Positions 5,223 through 11,587 of a stretch of 11,587 nucleotides of DNA are shown one piece after another (positions within the stretch are counted from its first letter, which is position 1; each line of letters opens with the position of its first letter). The notes under the pieces are model-generated. The model had not been told where the DNA came from and searched no databases. It was given only the letters and a program-made list of their open reading frames with translations. Made by a program: the position numbers and the translations under genes. The DNA is from Dethiothermospora halolimnae (lineage in GTDB: Bacteria; Bacillota; Clostridia; Tissierellales; VENL01), in the NCBI RefSeq assembly GCF_037577855.1, contig NZ_JBAKFX010000082.1:1-11587 (forward strand), read 5' to 3'.

Positions 5223-6074
5223 TTATAAATCTTCTGGAGTTTCTATTGTAATTCTACCTATTATTCCCCTTCTAAATTCATCCAATAGGATATGGGCTAC
5301 TCTTGTATAGTCAACCTCTTTCCCCTTCATAATAGCCCCTCTTTTAACGGCTATTTCTTCTAGCACTCCCAATGGCTCTGCTTCCCCTACTTCTATGTTA
5401 TATCTATTTTCTAAGTCTTTAGATGCATTCTTTATTAGCCTTTCAACTAGCCTTAATGCTAAAGTTTCTATATCCATTATTTCATCTTTAATAGCCCCTG
5501 TAAAGGCCAGGTTCAAACCAGTCTTTTGATCTTCGAATTTAGGCCAGAGTATCCCCGGTGTATCTAATAACTCTAAATTCCCCTTTAGTTTAATCCATTG
5601 GTTTCCCTTTGTTACTCCCGGTCTATTTCCTGTCTTGGCACTTTTCCGTCCTGCTAAAGAGTTTATTAGGGTTGATTTACCTACATTGGGTATCCCTACT
5701 ATCATGGCCCTAATAGGTCTATTTTTAATTCCCTTACTCTTTAATTTTTCTATTTTTTCTTTCATCGACTCCTTTATGGTATTAATAAGTTTTTTTATAT
5801 CTTTTTTATTAGTGGCATCTATTAGTATAGTTTTTATACCTTTTTTATCAAAATATTCTACCCATATATTATTAAGATTTTCATCGCTTAGGTCCCTCTT
5901 ATTTAATATTATAATTCTATTTTTATCCCCAACAATATTATCTATTTCAGGATTTCTACTGCTCATTGGGATTCTAGCATCTAATAACTCTATGACTACA
6001 TCTACAAGCTTAAGATTTTTTTGTAGAGCTTCTTTAGTTTTTTTCATATGTCCTGGATACCAGTTTATATTCAT
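5223..6074 (-). CDS. rbgA: Ribosome biogenesis GTPase RbgA (YlqF)
   Basis: Essential-type GTPase for late assembly of the 50S subunit, acting on the pre-50S particle in the cytoplasm. The 283-residue product has the circularly permuted G-motif order of the YlqF/YawG family: G4 NKRD (58-61), G5 DAT (86-88), then G1 GIPNVGKST (127-135), G2 Thr in RPGVTKG (T155), and G3 DTPGILWP (171-178). The N-terminal WYPGHM places the catalytic-type His at residue 9, as in B. subtilis RbgA. The C-terminal region after about 180 is the ANTAR-like rRNA-binding part. ATG at 6074 has the SD AGGTGG 5 nt upstream. It is separated from rplS by a terminator and about 210 bp. That interval holds a repeat copy and a TATAAT-like box, so it is likely a separate transcription unit. 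rnhB, often the next gene, is not present downstream. Confidence 0.96.
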   Translation of the reverse strand: MNINWYPGHMKKTKEALQKNLKLVDVVIELLDARIPMSSRNPEIDNIVGDKNRIIILNKRDLSDENLNNIWVEYFDKKGIKTILIDATNKKDIKKLINTIKESMKEKIEKLKSKGIKNRPIRAMIVGIPNVGKSTLINSLAGRKSAKTGNRPGVTKGNQWIKLKGNLELLDTPGILWPKFEDQKTGLNLAFTGAIKDEIMDIETLALRLVERLIKNASKDLENRYNIEVGEAEPLGVLEEIAVKRGAIMKGKEVDYTRVAHILLDEFRRGIIGRITIETPEDL

Positions 6075-6100
6075 ATAACCACCTACTTTATTTTTTTCAT

Positions 6101-6150
6101 CAATAGAACAAAGGCCACTTTGTCGCTTCTTTGTTCTGTGGGAAGTGCAA
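6101..6150 (-). repeat. Dispersed 50-nt hairpin repeat, copy 2
   Basis: Reverse-strand copy of the element at 2163-2212 (35 of 50 positions identical, no gaps). Its stem is AGAACAAAG/CTTTGTTCT, 9 bp, around a 15-nt loop. The base pair just outside the shared 8-bp stem is A-T here, whereas copy 1 has A-C. It lies 27 nt upstream of the rbgA start, probably within the rbgA leader. Confidence 0.75.
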
Positions 6151-6174
6151 GAAACATAACTCTTATATTATTTT

Positions 6175-6180
6175 ATTATA
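6175..6180 (-). promoter_or_regulatory. Possible -10 box for rbgA
   Basis: A perfect TATAAT hexamer on the minus strand, about 100 nt upstream of rbgA and downstream of the rplS terminator. No convincing -35 hexamer is seen at 16-18 bp (only T-rich sequence). Position and the isolated state of rbgA make it plausible; the sequence alone is weak. Confidence 0.3.
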
Positions 6181-6246
6181 ACCAGTTAATTTTTTTATAA
6201 AAAATTAATTTTTCTAAGTAATTAAACATACATAAAAACTTTATAA

Positions 6247-6280
6247 TAAAATATGGGACTGATATCAGTCCCATATTTTA
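6247..6280 (-). terminator. Terminator of rplS (34-bp perfect palindrome)
   Basis: A perfect palindrome centred on GATATC, with arms TAAAATATGGGACTGAT and the reverse complement, begins 8 nt after the rplS stop. On the minus strand the stem end TATTTTA runs into TTATAAAGTTTTTA, a U-rich tail. It closes the rplS transcription unit before rbgA. Confidence 0.85.
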
Positions 6281-6288
6281 TATCAATA

Positions 6289-6636
6289 TTAGTAATTTCT
6301 TTTTTGTTTAACCTTAGCAGCCTTACCTACTCTATCTCTTAGATAGTTAAGCTTAGCTCTTCTTACTTTACCTCTTCTAGTAACTACTAATTTTTCGATT
6401 TTTGGTGAATGTAATGGGAAAGTTCTCTCAACTCCAACTCCGTAAGAAATTCTTCTTACAGTGAAAGTAGCTCTTGAACTACCACCTTGCTTTTTAAGTA
6501 CAGTACCTTCGAAAACCTGAATTCTCTCTCTGTCACCCTCTTTGATTCTGTAGTGAACCTGTACTGTATCACCTGCACCAAACTCTGGTAAATCGCTTTT
6601 TATTTGTTCTTGTTCTATTAGTTTGATTATATCCAT
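6289..6636 (-). CDS. rplS: 50S ribosomal protein L19
   Basis: Structural protein of the large ribosomal subunit, located at the 30S-50S interface. The 115-residue length is normal. Family features are present: an acidic N-terminal helix (MDIIKLIEQEQIKSDLPEF), the GDTVQVHYRIKEG barrel strand (22-34), IQVFEGTVLKKQGGSSRATFTVRRISYGVGVERTFPLHSPKI (about 39-80), and the basic C-terminal block RRGKVRRAKLNYLRDRVGKAAKVK (87-110). ATG at 6636 has an excellent SD (GGGGAGGT). It has its own promoter overlapping the end of trmD, a leader of about 62 nt and its own terminator. It can therefore be made independently of the rimM-trmD mRNA and possibly be controlled through its leader. Confidence 0.98.
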   Translation of the reverse strand: MDIIKLIEQEQIKSDLPEFGAGDTVQVHYRIKEGDRERIQVFEGTVLKKQGGSSRATFTVRRISYGVGVERTFPLHSPKIEKLVVTRRGKVRRAKLNYLRDRVGKAAKVKQKRNY

Positions 6637-6699
6637 GTTTTTAACCTCCCCTCTTCATAGACGTTCTTGCCAACTAAACAGAGGACCGCCCGTTTTGCC
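6637..6699 (-). promoter_or_regulatory. rplS 5' leader, candidate L19 autoregulatory leader
   Basis: The leader between the predicted transcription start (about 6699) and rplS is about 62 nt and noticeably less AT-rich than neighbouring spacers. GGCG and CGTC can pair to close an internal stem. The CCTCT near its middle is complementary to the AGAGG that precedes the SD, so the SD could be masked. An L19 leader family is known in Bacillota (Rfam L19_leader). Assignment to that family is from position and recollection of its layout, not from a model match. Confidence 0.45.
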
Positions 6700-6705
6700 A
6701 TAGTA

Positions 6706-6734
6706 ATTATACCATATAGAGACAAACATTACAA
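6706..6734 (-). promoter_or_regulatory. Strong promoter of rplS
   Basis: On the minus strand: -35 TTGTAA (6734-6729), exactly 17 bp, -10 TATAAT (6711-6706), with an extended TGG just before the -10. The -35 abuts the trmD stop codon, so the promoter fits entirely in the short trmD-rplS gap. Confidence 0.8.
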
Positions 6735-7469
6735 CTATTTTTCCTTTGATAATTCATCTTTTATCTTATTAAGGATAATTTTATCTTCCTTTGTTAATTT
6801 ATAACTCTCTAATAAATCGGGTCTAGTTATATATGTATTCTTTAGTGCTTGATAGTGTCTCCACTGATCTATTTTTTTATGATTTCCCGATAGTAAAATA
6901 TCGGGTACTGATAATCCATTATATTCCCTTGGTCTAGTATATTGGGGATATTCCAATATACCACCATAATGGGACTCTTCCATATATGATTCTTCCTTAG
7001 GCAAAACTCCCGGTACAAGTCTACCAATGGAATCAACCAAAACCATAGAAGCTATTTCTCCTCCTGTTAATACATAGTCTCCAATGGATATCATATCATC
7101 CACATAGTTTTCTATAATCCTATTGTCTATCCCTTCATAATGTCCACATATTAAGACCAGATGATCCTCTTGAGCTAGTTCCTTAGCCATAGAGTGATTA
7201 AAAACCTTTCCCTTTGGTGTTAAGTAGACCACCCTAGCATCTTCTCCCTTTACACTTTCTAAGGCTCTATCTATAGGTCCTGGCTTCATAACCATCCCTG
7301 GCCCTCCCCCAAAGGGATAATCATCTACCCTATTATGTTTATCCTGAGAAAAATCCCGTATGTTTACATAGTTCACAGATAAAATATTATTATCCATGGC
7401 CCTTCCAATTATACTATGCTCAAGGGCACTAAACATCTCTGGGAACAATGTTAATATATCTATTTTCAT
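6735..7469 (-). CDS. trmD: tRNA (guanine-N1)-methyltransferase TrmD
   Basis: SPOUT-class enzyme that methylates G37 N1 in tRNAs with G36, using S-adenosylmethionine, and thereby prevents +1 frameshifts. The protein is 244 residues, a normal length. Hallmarks: PFGGGPGM (52-59), YLTPKG (82-87), ICGHYEGID (107-115), the trefoil-knot SIGDYVLTGGE (128-138), DSIGRLVPGVL with R150 (matching R154 of the H. influenzae enzyme), YPQYTRP (174-180), and SGNHKKIDQWR (194-204). By counting from R150, the position of catalytic Asp169 is Glu165 here (see findings). ATG at 7469 overlaps the rimM stop in ATGA, so the two are translationally coupled. Confidence 0.97.
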   Translation of the reverse strand: MKIDILTLFPEMFSALEHSIIGRAMDNNILSVNYVNIRDFSQDKHNRVDDYPFGGGPGMVMKPGPIDRALESVKGEDARVVYLTPKGKVFNHSMAKELAQEDHLVLICGHYEGIDNRIIENYVDDMISIGDYVLTGGEIASMVLVDSIGRLVPGVLPKEESYMEESHYGGILEYPQYTRPREYNGLSVPDILLSGNHKKIDQWRHYQALKNTYITRPDLLESYKLTKEDKIILNKIKDELSKEK

Positions 7470-7966
7470 TCTATCATTCCTTCAATAGGCTGGATTATCA
7501 TCTTTCCAGCTTCTATATCAACTTTTTTTATAAATTCTTTTGCCGCTGGAATTAGATATTCTTTATTTCCATTTTTCACTACATATACATCATTTGCTCC
7601 AGGTTTTAACACATCTTTTATAACCCCTATTTTATTTTTTTCATTATCATATACCTCTAATCCTATCATATCATATATAAAATATTCGTCTTCAGATAAC
7701 TCCACTTTCTGTGTCTCATCTATTAATAGATATTTTTCTTTAAATTTTAAAACATCATTTATATTATTATAACCCTTTAACTTTAGTATTGGAAAATTCT
7801 TCTTAAACCATACTTTTTCTATAAACATCTTCTCTTCTATTCCTTCAATATAAATATACTCTAATTTTTTAAATCTATTTTTATCTTCAGTTAATGGCAT
7901 TATTTTAACATCACCTTTTATACCGTGGGTATTTATTATTTTACCAACCTGAATATGTTTTGTCAT
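7466..7966 (-). CDS. rimM: 16S rRNA processing/30S maturation factor RimM
   Basis: Assembly factor that binds ribosomal protein S19 and helps mature the 30S head. The protein is 166 residues with two domains. The N-terminal RimM barrel carries QVGKIINTHGIKGDVKI (6-22) with the typical THG-KG motif. The C-terminal PRC barrel carries YFIYDMIGLEVYD (95-107), GANDVYVV (123-130) and LIPAAKEFIKKVDIEAGKMIIQPIEGM (138-164). ATG at 7966 has the SD GGTGGTG about 7 nt upstream. It overlaps trmD by 4 bp. A strong hairpin lies between khpA and rimM, leaving a 54-nt spacer that contains a TATAAT hexamer (8003-8008), so rimM-trmD may have its own weak promoter or rely on read-through. Confidence 0.95.
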   Translation of the reverse strand: MTKHIQVGKIINTHGIKGDVKIMPLTEDKNRFKKLEYIYIEGIEEKMFIEKVWFKKNFPILKLKGYNNINDVLKFKEKYLLIDETQKVELSEDEYFIYDMIGLEVYDNEKNKIGVIKDVLKPGANDVYVVKNGNKEYLIPAAKEFIKKVDIEAGKMIIQPIEGMIE

Positions 7967-8020
7967 TATTTTACACCACCATATATATTTCTTTTATTAT
8001 TTATTATATCCAATAGAGAA

Positions 8021-8068
8021 AAATAATAATTTAACCCCTACAATATTGTAGGGGTTAAATTATTATTT
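8021..8068 (-). terminator. 48-bp perfect palindrome between khpA and rimM
   Basis: Perfectly self-complementary over 48 bp, centred on CAATATTG, with the GC-rich core CCCCTACA/TGTAGGGG. Its right end touches the khpA stop codon (8068-8070). On the minus strand the stem ends in TTATTATTTTT followed by CTCT, a good U-tract. It is most likely an intrinsic terminator, or a partial one inside the operon, because rimM starts only 54 nt later. Confidence 0.8.
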
Positions 8069-8298
8069 TATTGAATAATTTCAACGTTTACTCGTTTATT
8101 ATCCTTTATAGCTGCGGCCTTAACAACAGTTCTTATTGCCTTAGCTATTCTTCCTTGTTTTCCTATAACTTTTCCCATATCTTCTGGGGCTACCTTTAAC
8201 TCAATAATAACAGATTGTGTTCCTTCTACCTCGTTAACAGCAACCGCATCTGGGTTGTCTACAAGGGATTTAGCAATTATCTCCACTAATTCACCCAT
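8068..8298 (-). CDS. khpA: KH-domain RNA-binding protein KhpA (YlqC)
   Basis: Small RNA chaperone of 76 residues containing one KH domain; in Bacillota it partners with KhpB (Jag) and binds many RNAs, with effects on cell elongation and division in some species. The family block VAPEDMGKVIGKQGRIAKAIRTVVKAAA (36-63) holds the nucleic-acid-binding GxxG loop as GKQG (46-49). ATG at 8298 is preceded by a GGGGGTGATGAG SD. It lies 25 nt after rpsP, the normal place in this operon, and is followed directly by the 48-bp palindrome whose edge contributes part of its stop codon. Confidence 0.95.
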   Translation of the reverse strand: MGELVEIIAKSLVDNPDAVAVNEVEGTQSVIIELKVAPEDMGKVIGKQGRIAKAIRTVVKAAAIKDNKRVNVEIIQ

Positions 8299-8323
8299 CT
8301 CATCACCCCCTGACAGGAATTAA

Positions 8324-8587
8324 TTATTTTGAAGTTTCAAACTTCTCATATATACCATTATTTCTAAATAAACCATCAACAGTTTGTGTTGGCTTTGCAC
8401 CATTCTTTAACCACTTAACTGCTTTCTCGTCATCTATCTTTATTTCTTTAGTTTCAGTTATAGGATTATAGTACCCTATTTCCTCAATAAATCTACCATC
8501 TCTTGGTGAACGAGAATCAGCAACTACTATTCTATAGAAAGGTTTCTTCTTAGCACCCATTCTTTTTAGTCTTATTTTTACAGCCAT
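8324..8587 (-). CDS. rpsP: 30S ribosomal protein S16
   Basis: Structural protein needed for early 30S assembly. The 87-residue product begins MAVKIRLKRMGAKKKPFYRI, the standard S16 N-terminus, and continues with VVADSRSPRDGRFIEEIGYYNP. The start is ATG at 8587: the SD AAAGGAGGTG sits about 8 nt upstream. A GTG three codons earlier (8596) overlaps that SD and would add residues not found in S16, so it is rejected. It lies 26 nt downstream of ffh in the SRP/ribosome operon. Confidence 0.97.
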   Translation of the reverse strand: MAVKIRLKRMGAKKKPFYRIVVADSRSPRDGRFIEEIGYYNPITETKEIKIDDEKAVKWLKNGAKPTQTVDGLFRNNGIYEKFETSK

Positions 8588-8613
8588 GTTTTTCACCTCC
8601 TTTAAATGAATAT

Positions 8614-9957
8614 CTAGCCGAAGAAAGGCATTTTGAATTTACCCTTTTTCTTCATGCTTTTCTCCATACTAGAAAATCTCTTTATCATCTTTCTAGTTTC
8701 CTTAAACTGTTTTAATAACTTGTTAACATCTTGAATAGTGGTTCCACTACCCTTAGCTATTCTTTTTCTTCTACTACCATCTATTACAGAAGGATTTTGC
8801 CTTTCTTCCTTTGTCATAGATTGTATTATAGCTTCTATTTTTACAAGTTCTTTATCATCTACATTTAACTTTTTCATTTGCTTTGAATTTACCCCAGGAA
8901 TCATTTCTAATATTTGATCCAATGGTCCAAGGTTTTTCATTTGCTCCAATTGATCTAGAAAATCATCAAAAGTAAATGTTTGATTTCTTAACTTCTTCTC
9001 AAGATCCATAGCCTTTTTAGCATCTAAATTGGCTTCGGCCTTTTCTATTAAACTTAATACATCACCCATACCTAGTATTCTTGATGACATCCTATCTGGG
9101 TGGAATGTTTCTATTTGATCCAATTTTTCTCCCATACCAACAAATTTGATTGGCTTTTCAACAACAGATCTTATTGAAAGGGCAGCACCACCTCTGGCAT
9201 CACCATCTAATTTGGTTAATATAACACCACTTATCTCTAAGGTTTCATTAAAGGACTGGGCAACATTAACTGCATCTTGTCCTGTCATAGCATCAACAAC
9301 TAATAGTATCTCATTGGGATCTACCTCTGATTTAATATTTTGTAGTTCTTCCATCAGTTGTTCATCTATATGAAGTCTACCTGCCGTATCCACTATCACA
9401 ACATCGTTACCATGCTTTTTAGCATGTTCAACCGATGCTTTGGCTATATCAACGGGATTCTGTTTAACTCCCATAGAGAACACCGGAACTTCAACTTGCT
9501 CTCCTACTCTTTGAAGCTGTTTAACTGCAGCAGGTCTATAAACATCACAGGCTACTAATAAGGGTCTTTTTCCCTTACCTTTCAAAAGCTTACCTAGTTT
9601 CGCAGTATGGGTAGTCTTACCTGCCCCTTGAAGTCCACACATCATTATAACTGTTGGGGGAGTAGATGCAAATTCTATTTTCGATTCCGTCTCTCCCATC
9701 AATTTAGTAAGTTCTTCATTTACTATTTTAATAACATGCTGTCCCGGTGTAAGACTTTCCATTACCTCTTTACCTACAGCTCTTTCCCTAACATTTTTTA
9801 CAAACTTTTTAACAACCTTAAAGTTAACATCGGCTTCAAGTAGTGCCAACTTAACTTCCCTCATGGCTGCCTTTACATCTTTTTCCGATAGCTTTCCTTT
9901 TCCTTTTAATTTACCTAAAGTACCTTGAAGTTTCTCAGCTAATCCTTCAAATATCAT
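8614..9957 (-). CDS. ffh: Signal recognition particle protein Ffh (SRP54)
   Basis: GTPase and signal-sequence-binding subunit of the SRP; with 4.5S/6S RNA it captures nascent membrane proteins and docks on FtsY. The protein is 447 residues, the usual length. The N domain spans about 1-95. The G domain shows GLQGAGKTT (108-116), DVYRPAA (138-144), DTAGR (190-194) and TKLDGDARGG (248-257). The M domain from about 300 has a methionine-rich, flexible groove and the RNA-binding helix-turn-helix SRRKRIAKGSGT (395-406). The C-terminal tail is Lys/Met-rich and ends in MPFFG. ATG at 9957 overlaps the ylxM stop by one base (TAATG), and the SD GGAGG lies inside ylxM, so YlxM and Ffh are coupled. Confidence 0.98.
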   Translation of the reverse strand: MIFEGLAEKLQGTLGKLKGKGKLSEKDVKAAMREVKLALLEADVNFKVVKKFVKNVRERAVGKEVMESLTPGQHVIKIVNEELTKLMGETESKIEFASTPPTVIMMCGLQGAGKTTHTAKLGKLLKGKGKRPLLVACDVYRPAAVKQLQRVGEQVEVPVFSMGVKQNPVDIAKASVEHAKKHGNDVVIVDTAGRLHIDEQLMEELQNIKSEVDPNEILLVVDAMTGQDAVNVAQSFNETLEISGVILTKLDGDARGGAALSIRSVVEKPIKFVGMGEKLDQIETFHPDRMSSRILGMGDVLSLIEKAEANLDAKKAMDLEKKLRNQTFTFDDFLDQLEQMKNLGPLDQILEMIPGVNSKQMKKLNVDDKELVKIEAIIQSMTKEERQNPSVIDGSRRKRIAKGSGTTIQDVNKLLKQFKETRKMIKRFSSMEKSMKKKGKFKMPFFG

Positions 9958-10337
9958 TATTTAACCTCCTGGTTACTTTCTAATATCTCAGTAGCTAACT
10001 TTTCTATATATAATATATTATCACAAATAGTGTCTTTTCTAAAACCATCTATATCTTTATTAATCTCATTGGCACAGTCTAATATTTTTTTTATCTTTTT
10101 ATTATTGCTATTAAACTTATTTACTAAACCTAACTTTTCTTCATAGGTATTCAGTCTCTTTTCTCCCCGCTTTATTAAATCATGAACCCCCTGCCTGCTA
10201 ATATCTAATTGTTCTCCTATTTCACTTAAGGATAAGTCATGAACATAATAAAGCTCTATTGCTTCATATTGTTTACTACTTAATAGTTTTCCATAAAAGT
10301 CAAATAACAATCCTATTTGTATTACTTTTTCAAACAT
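9957..10337 (-). CDS. ylxM: YlxM/UPF0122 family HTH protein, SRP-associated
   Basis: Small helix-turn-helix protein that in streptococci and other Bacillota binds the SRP and modulates Ffh GTPase activity. The 126-residue product has a sigma-70 region-4-like HTH at about 21-64 (SKQYEAIELYYVHDLSLSEIG, then ISRQGVHDLIKRGEKRL), which is the family signature, followed by a charged helical tail with NKFNSNNKKIKKIL and an acidic C-terminus. ATG at 10337 has a weak SD (GGTGAT). The promoter at 10382-10410 places it first in the ylxM-ffh-rpsP-khpA unit. One-base overlap with ffh. Confidence 0.94.
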   Translation of the reverse strand: MFEKVIQIGLLFDFYGKLLSSKQYEAIELYYVHDLSLSEIGEQLDISRQGVHDLIKRGEKRLNTYEEKLGLVNKFNSNNKKIKKILDCANEINKDIDGFRKDTICDNILYIEKLATEILESNQEVK

Positions 10338-10381
10338 AAATAATCACCAAATCAGTGTAAAGTTTTTTTCTTGACAGATGT

Positions 10382-10410
10382 ATTCTATAATATAAATAGG
10401 AATTTGTCAA
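10382..10410 (-). promoter_or_regulatory. Promoter of the ylxM-ffh-rpsP-khpA operon
   Basis: On the minus strand: a consensus -35 TTGACA (10410-10405), 17 bp, and -10 TAGAAT (10387-10382). The -35 starts 2 nt after the ftsY stop codon. The start of transcription would be near 10375, giving a short ylxM leader of about 38 nt. No terminator is seen after ftsY, so read-through from ftsY can add to this promoter. Confidence 0.8.
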
Positions 10411-10412
10411 CA

Positions 10413-11384
10413 CTATTCTTCAAAAATAGCATTTACAAAATCATTTGGATCAAAATCCTGTAAATCATCTATTTGTTCTCCTACTCCAACCAGTTTAACT
10501 GGAACGTTTAGTTCTGCTTGAACACCTAGCACAACTCCGCCCTTTGCTGTACCATCAAGTTTTGTTAATACTATACCGGAAACATTACAAGCTTCTTTAA
10601 ATACCTTTGCCTGTGATATAGCATTTTGTCCAGTTGTTGCATCCACAACCAGTAATACCTCTTTAGTTGCTTCAGAATATTCCCTATCAACTATTCTGAA
10701 TATTTTATTTAACTCATTCATAAGATTTTTCTTATTATGAAGTCTACCAGCGGTATCACATATTAATACATCGGATTTACGACTCTTAGCTGCCTGTATA
10801 CCATCATATATTACCGCGGCAGGGTCTGCTCCCTCTTGGTGGGATATTATATCAACTCCAGCCCTATTTGACCATTCTTCAAGTTGTTCAATAGCTGCAG
10901 CTCTAAAAGTATCCCCTGCCGCTATTAATACTTTTTTGCCATCCCTTTTAAGTCTTGATGATAATTTGCCTATAGTAGTAGTTTTTCCAACTCCATTAAC
11001 TCCAACAACTAATATTATAGCAGGGGATGGTTCAAGATTTAGACTATTATTGTCTTCAACTTCAGTTAGTATTTCTTTTAATTCTTCCTTTAATAGCTCC
11101 ATTATTTCAGAAGGATCTTGTATTTTTCTCTCCTTTACCTTATCTTTAACATCATCAATTATTCGCATTGTGGTATTTACACCTATATCAGCTGTTATTA
11201 ATACCTCTTCTAAATCATCAAAAAGATCCTCATCAATTTTTCTATAAGATTTAAGTACTCCATCAATCTTATCGGTTATCCCCTTTTTGGTCTTACTTAA
11301 CCCCTTCTTCAATCTTCCAAATAAACTTACTTTTTTCTTCTCAGGTTCTTCCTCAACTTCTTCCTCTATTACTTCATCTTTCAC
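10413..11384 (-). CDS. ftsY: Signal recognition particle receptor FtsY
   Basis: SRP receptor GTPase that docks the Ffh-ribosome complex at the membrane. Numbered from GTG 11384 (323 residues), it has an acidic N-terminus (1-17), an amphipathic N domain (LFGRLKKGLSKTKKGI, 21-36), and the G domain with GVNGVGKTT (128-136), DTFRAAA (158-164), DTAGR (210-214), TKLDGTAKGG (274-283) and GVGEQIDDLQDFDP (300-313). The core is complete. The true start is uncertain: GTG 11384 has no clear SD. The same frame continues upstream without a stop for 65 more codons (to 11579), encoding a Glu/Lys/Val-rich acidic repeat that looks like a natural FtsY A-domain. That stretch holds no ATG, GTG or TTG and is closed by a TAA at 11580-11582. 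Either GTG 11384 is used, or a frameshift near the window edge hides the start. Confidence 0.95.
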   Translation of the reverse strand: MKDEVIEEEVEEEPEKKKVSLFGRLKKGLSKTKKGITDKIDGVLKSYRKIDEDLFDDLEEVLITADIGVNTTMRIIDDVKDKVKERKIQDPSEIMELLKEELKEILTEVEDNNSLNLEPSPAIILVVGVNGVGKTTTIGKLSSRLKRDGKKVLIAAGDTFRAAAIEQLEEWSNRAGVDIISHQEGADPAAVIYDGIQAAKSRKSDVLICDTAGRLHNKKNLMNELNKIFRIVDREYSEATKEVLLVVDATTGQNAISQAKVFKEACNVSGIVLTKLDGTAKGGVVLGVQAELNVPVKLVGVGEQIDDLQDFDPNDFVNAIFEE

Positions 11385-11587
11385 CTCTACTATATCTTCT
11401 TTTATTTCTTCTCTAGTCTCTTCAATTACTTCTACTTCCTCTTCTTTTATTTCTTCAACCGGTTCTATATCTTCCTTTACTTCTTCCTGCTCTTTTACTT
11501 CCTCTACAGCTTCACTTTCTTTAACCTCTTCTTTCTCTTCAACTGGTTCTATCTTTTCTTTTATTTCTTCTCTTTTCTCTTAAATCT

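Noticed and set aside
8588..8596. GTG start for S16 three codons upstream of the ATG
   Set aside because: This codon overlaps the Shine-Dalgarno sequence and would add MKN, which S16 proteins lack.
9146..9843. Plus-strand reading frames opposite ffh
   Set aside because: They are antisense to strongly conserved Ffh G-domain codons, with no family match or SD.
10371..10390. Plus-strand TTGACA followed by TATAAT
   Set aside because: The spacing is about 9 bp, too short for a promoter, and there is no plus-strand gene downstream; the real promoter here reads on the minus strand.
10936..11583. Plus-strand Ser/Thr-rich reading frames opposite ftsY
   Set aside because: The Ser-rich composition is the reverse complement of GAA/GAG codons in the acidic ftsY N-terminus; there is no independent coding evidence.

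Overview
The window is chromosomal DNA from a low-GC, AT-rich Gram-positive bacterium. It most resembles Bacillota of the Clostridia/Tissierellia type. The evidence is the gene order ftsY-ylxM-ffh-rpsP-khpA-rimM-trmD-rplS-rbgA followed by ylqG/ylqH/yraN-type genes, strong purine-rich Shine-Dalgarno (SD) sites, sigma-A-like promoters, and a clostridial-type four-helix membrane protein. All recognised genes except one lie on the minus strand, so transcription runs from the right end toward the left.

Right part (about 6240-11587): a translation and protein-targeting block. ftsY (SRP receptor) is followed by a strong promoter for ylxM-ffh-rpsP-khpA (SRP regulator, SRP54 GTPase, ribosomal protein S16, KH-domain RNA chaperone). 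A perfect 48-bp palindrome that looks like a terminator separates khpA from rimM-trmD (16S maturation factor and tRNA m1G37 methyltransferase, ATGA overlap). rplS (L19) has its own near-consensus promoter overlapping the end of trmD, a leader of about 60 nt, and a 34-bp perfect-palindrome terminator. Together these genes make and mature ribosomes, modify tRNA and deliver nascent membrane proteins to the membrane.

Middle part (about 2864-6240): rbgA (50S assembly GTPase), then an 83-bp near-perfect inverted repeat where many relatives carry rnhB. Next comes a tightly coupled trio: a FliK-like protein, a stand-alone FlhB C-terminal-domain protein lacking the NPTH autocleavage motif, and YraN.

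Left part (1-2863): one plus-strand gene for a small membrane protein converges on yraN across two hairpins. Then come ppiB (cyclophilin), a HAD phosphatase and an unrecognised 127-residue protein, each ending near its own terminator-like hairpin. A plus-strand terminator at the extreme left marks the end of a gene outside the window.

I see no CRISPR array, insertion sequence, tRNA or rRNA, phage gene or obvious novel multi-gene system; most of the window is conserved core genome. The items most worth a second look are: the 70%-identical 50-nt hairpin repeat found upstream of two genes, the long hairpin between rbgA and the FliK-like gene, the acidic repeat reading frame in front of ftsY that lacks a start codon, the orphan FliK/FlhB-like pair, and the unrecognised YLG-repeat protein.
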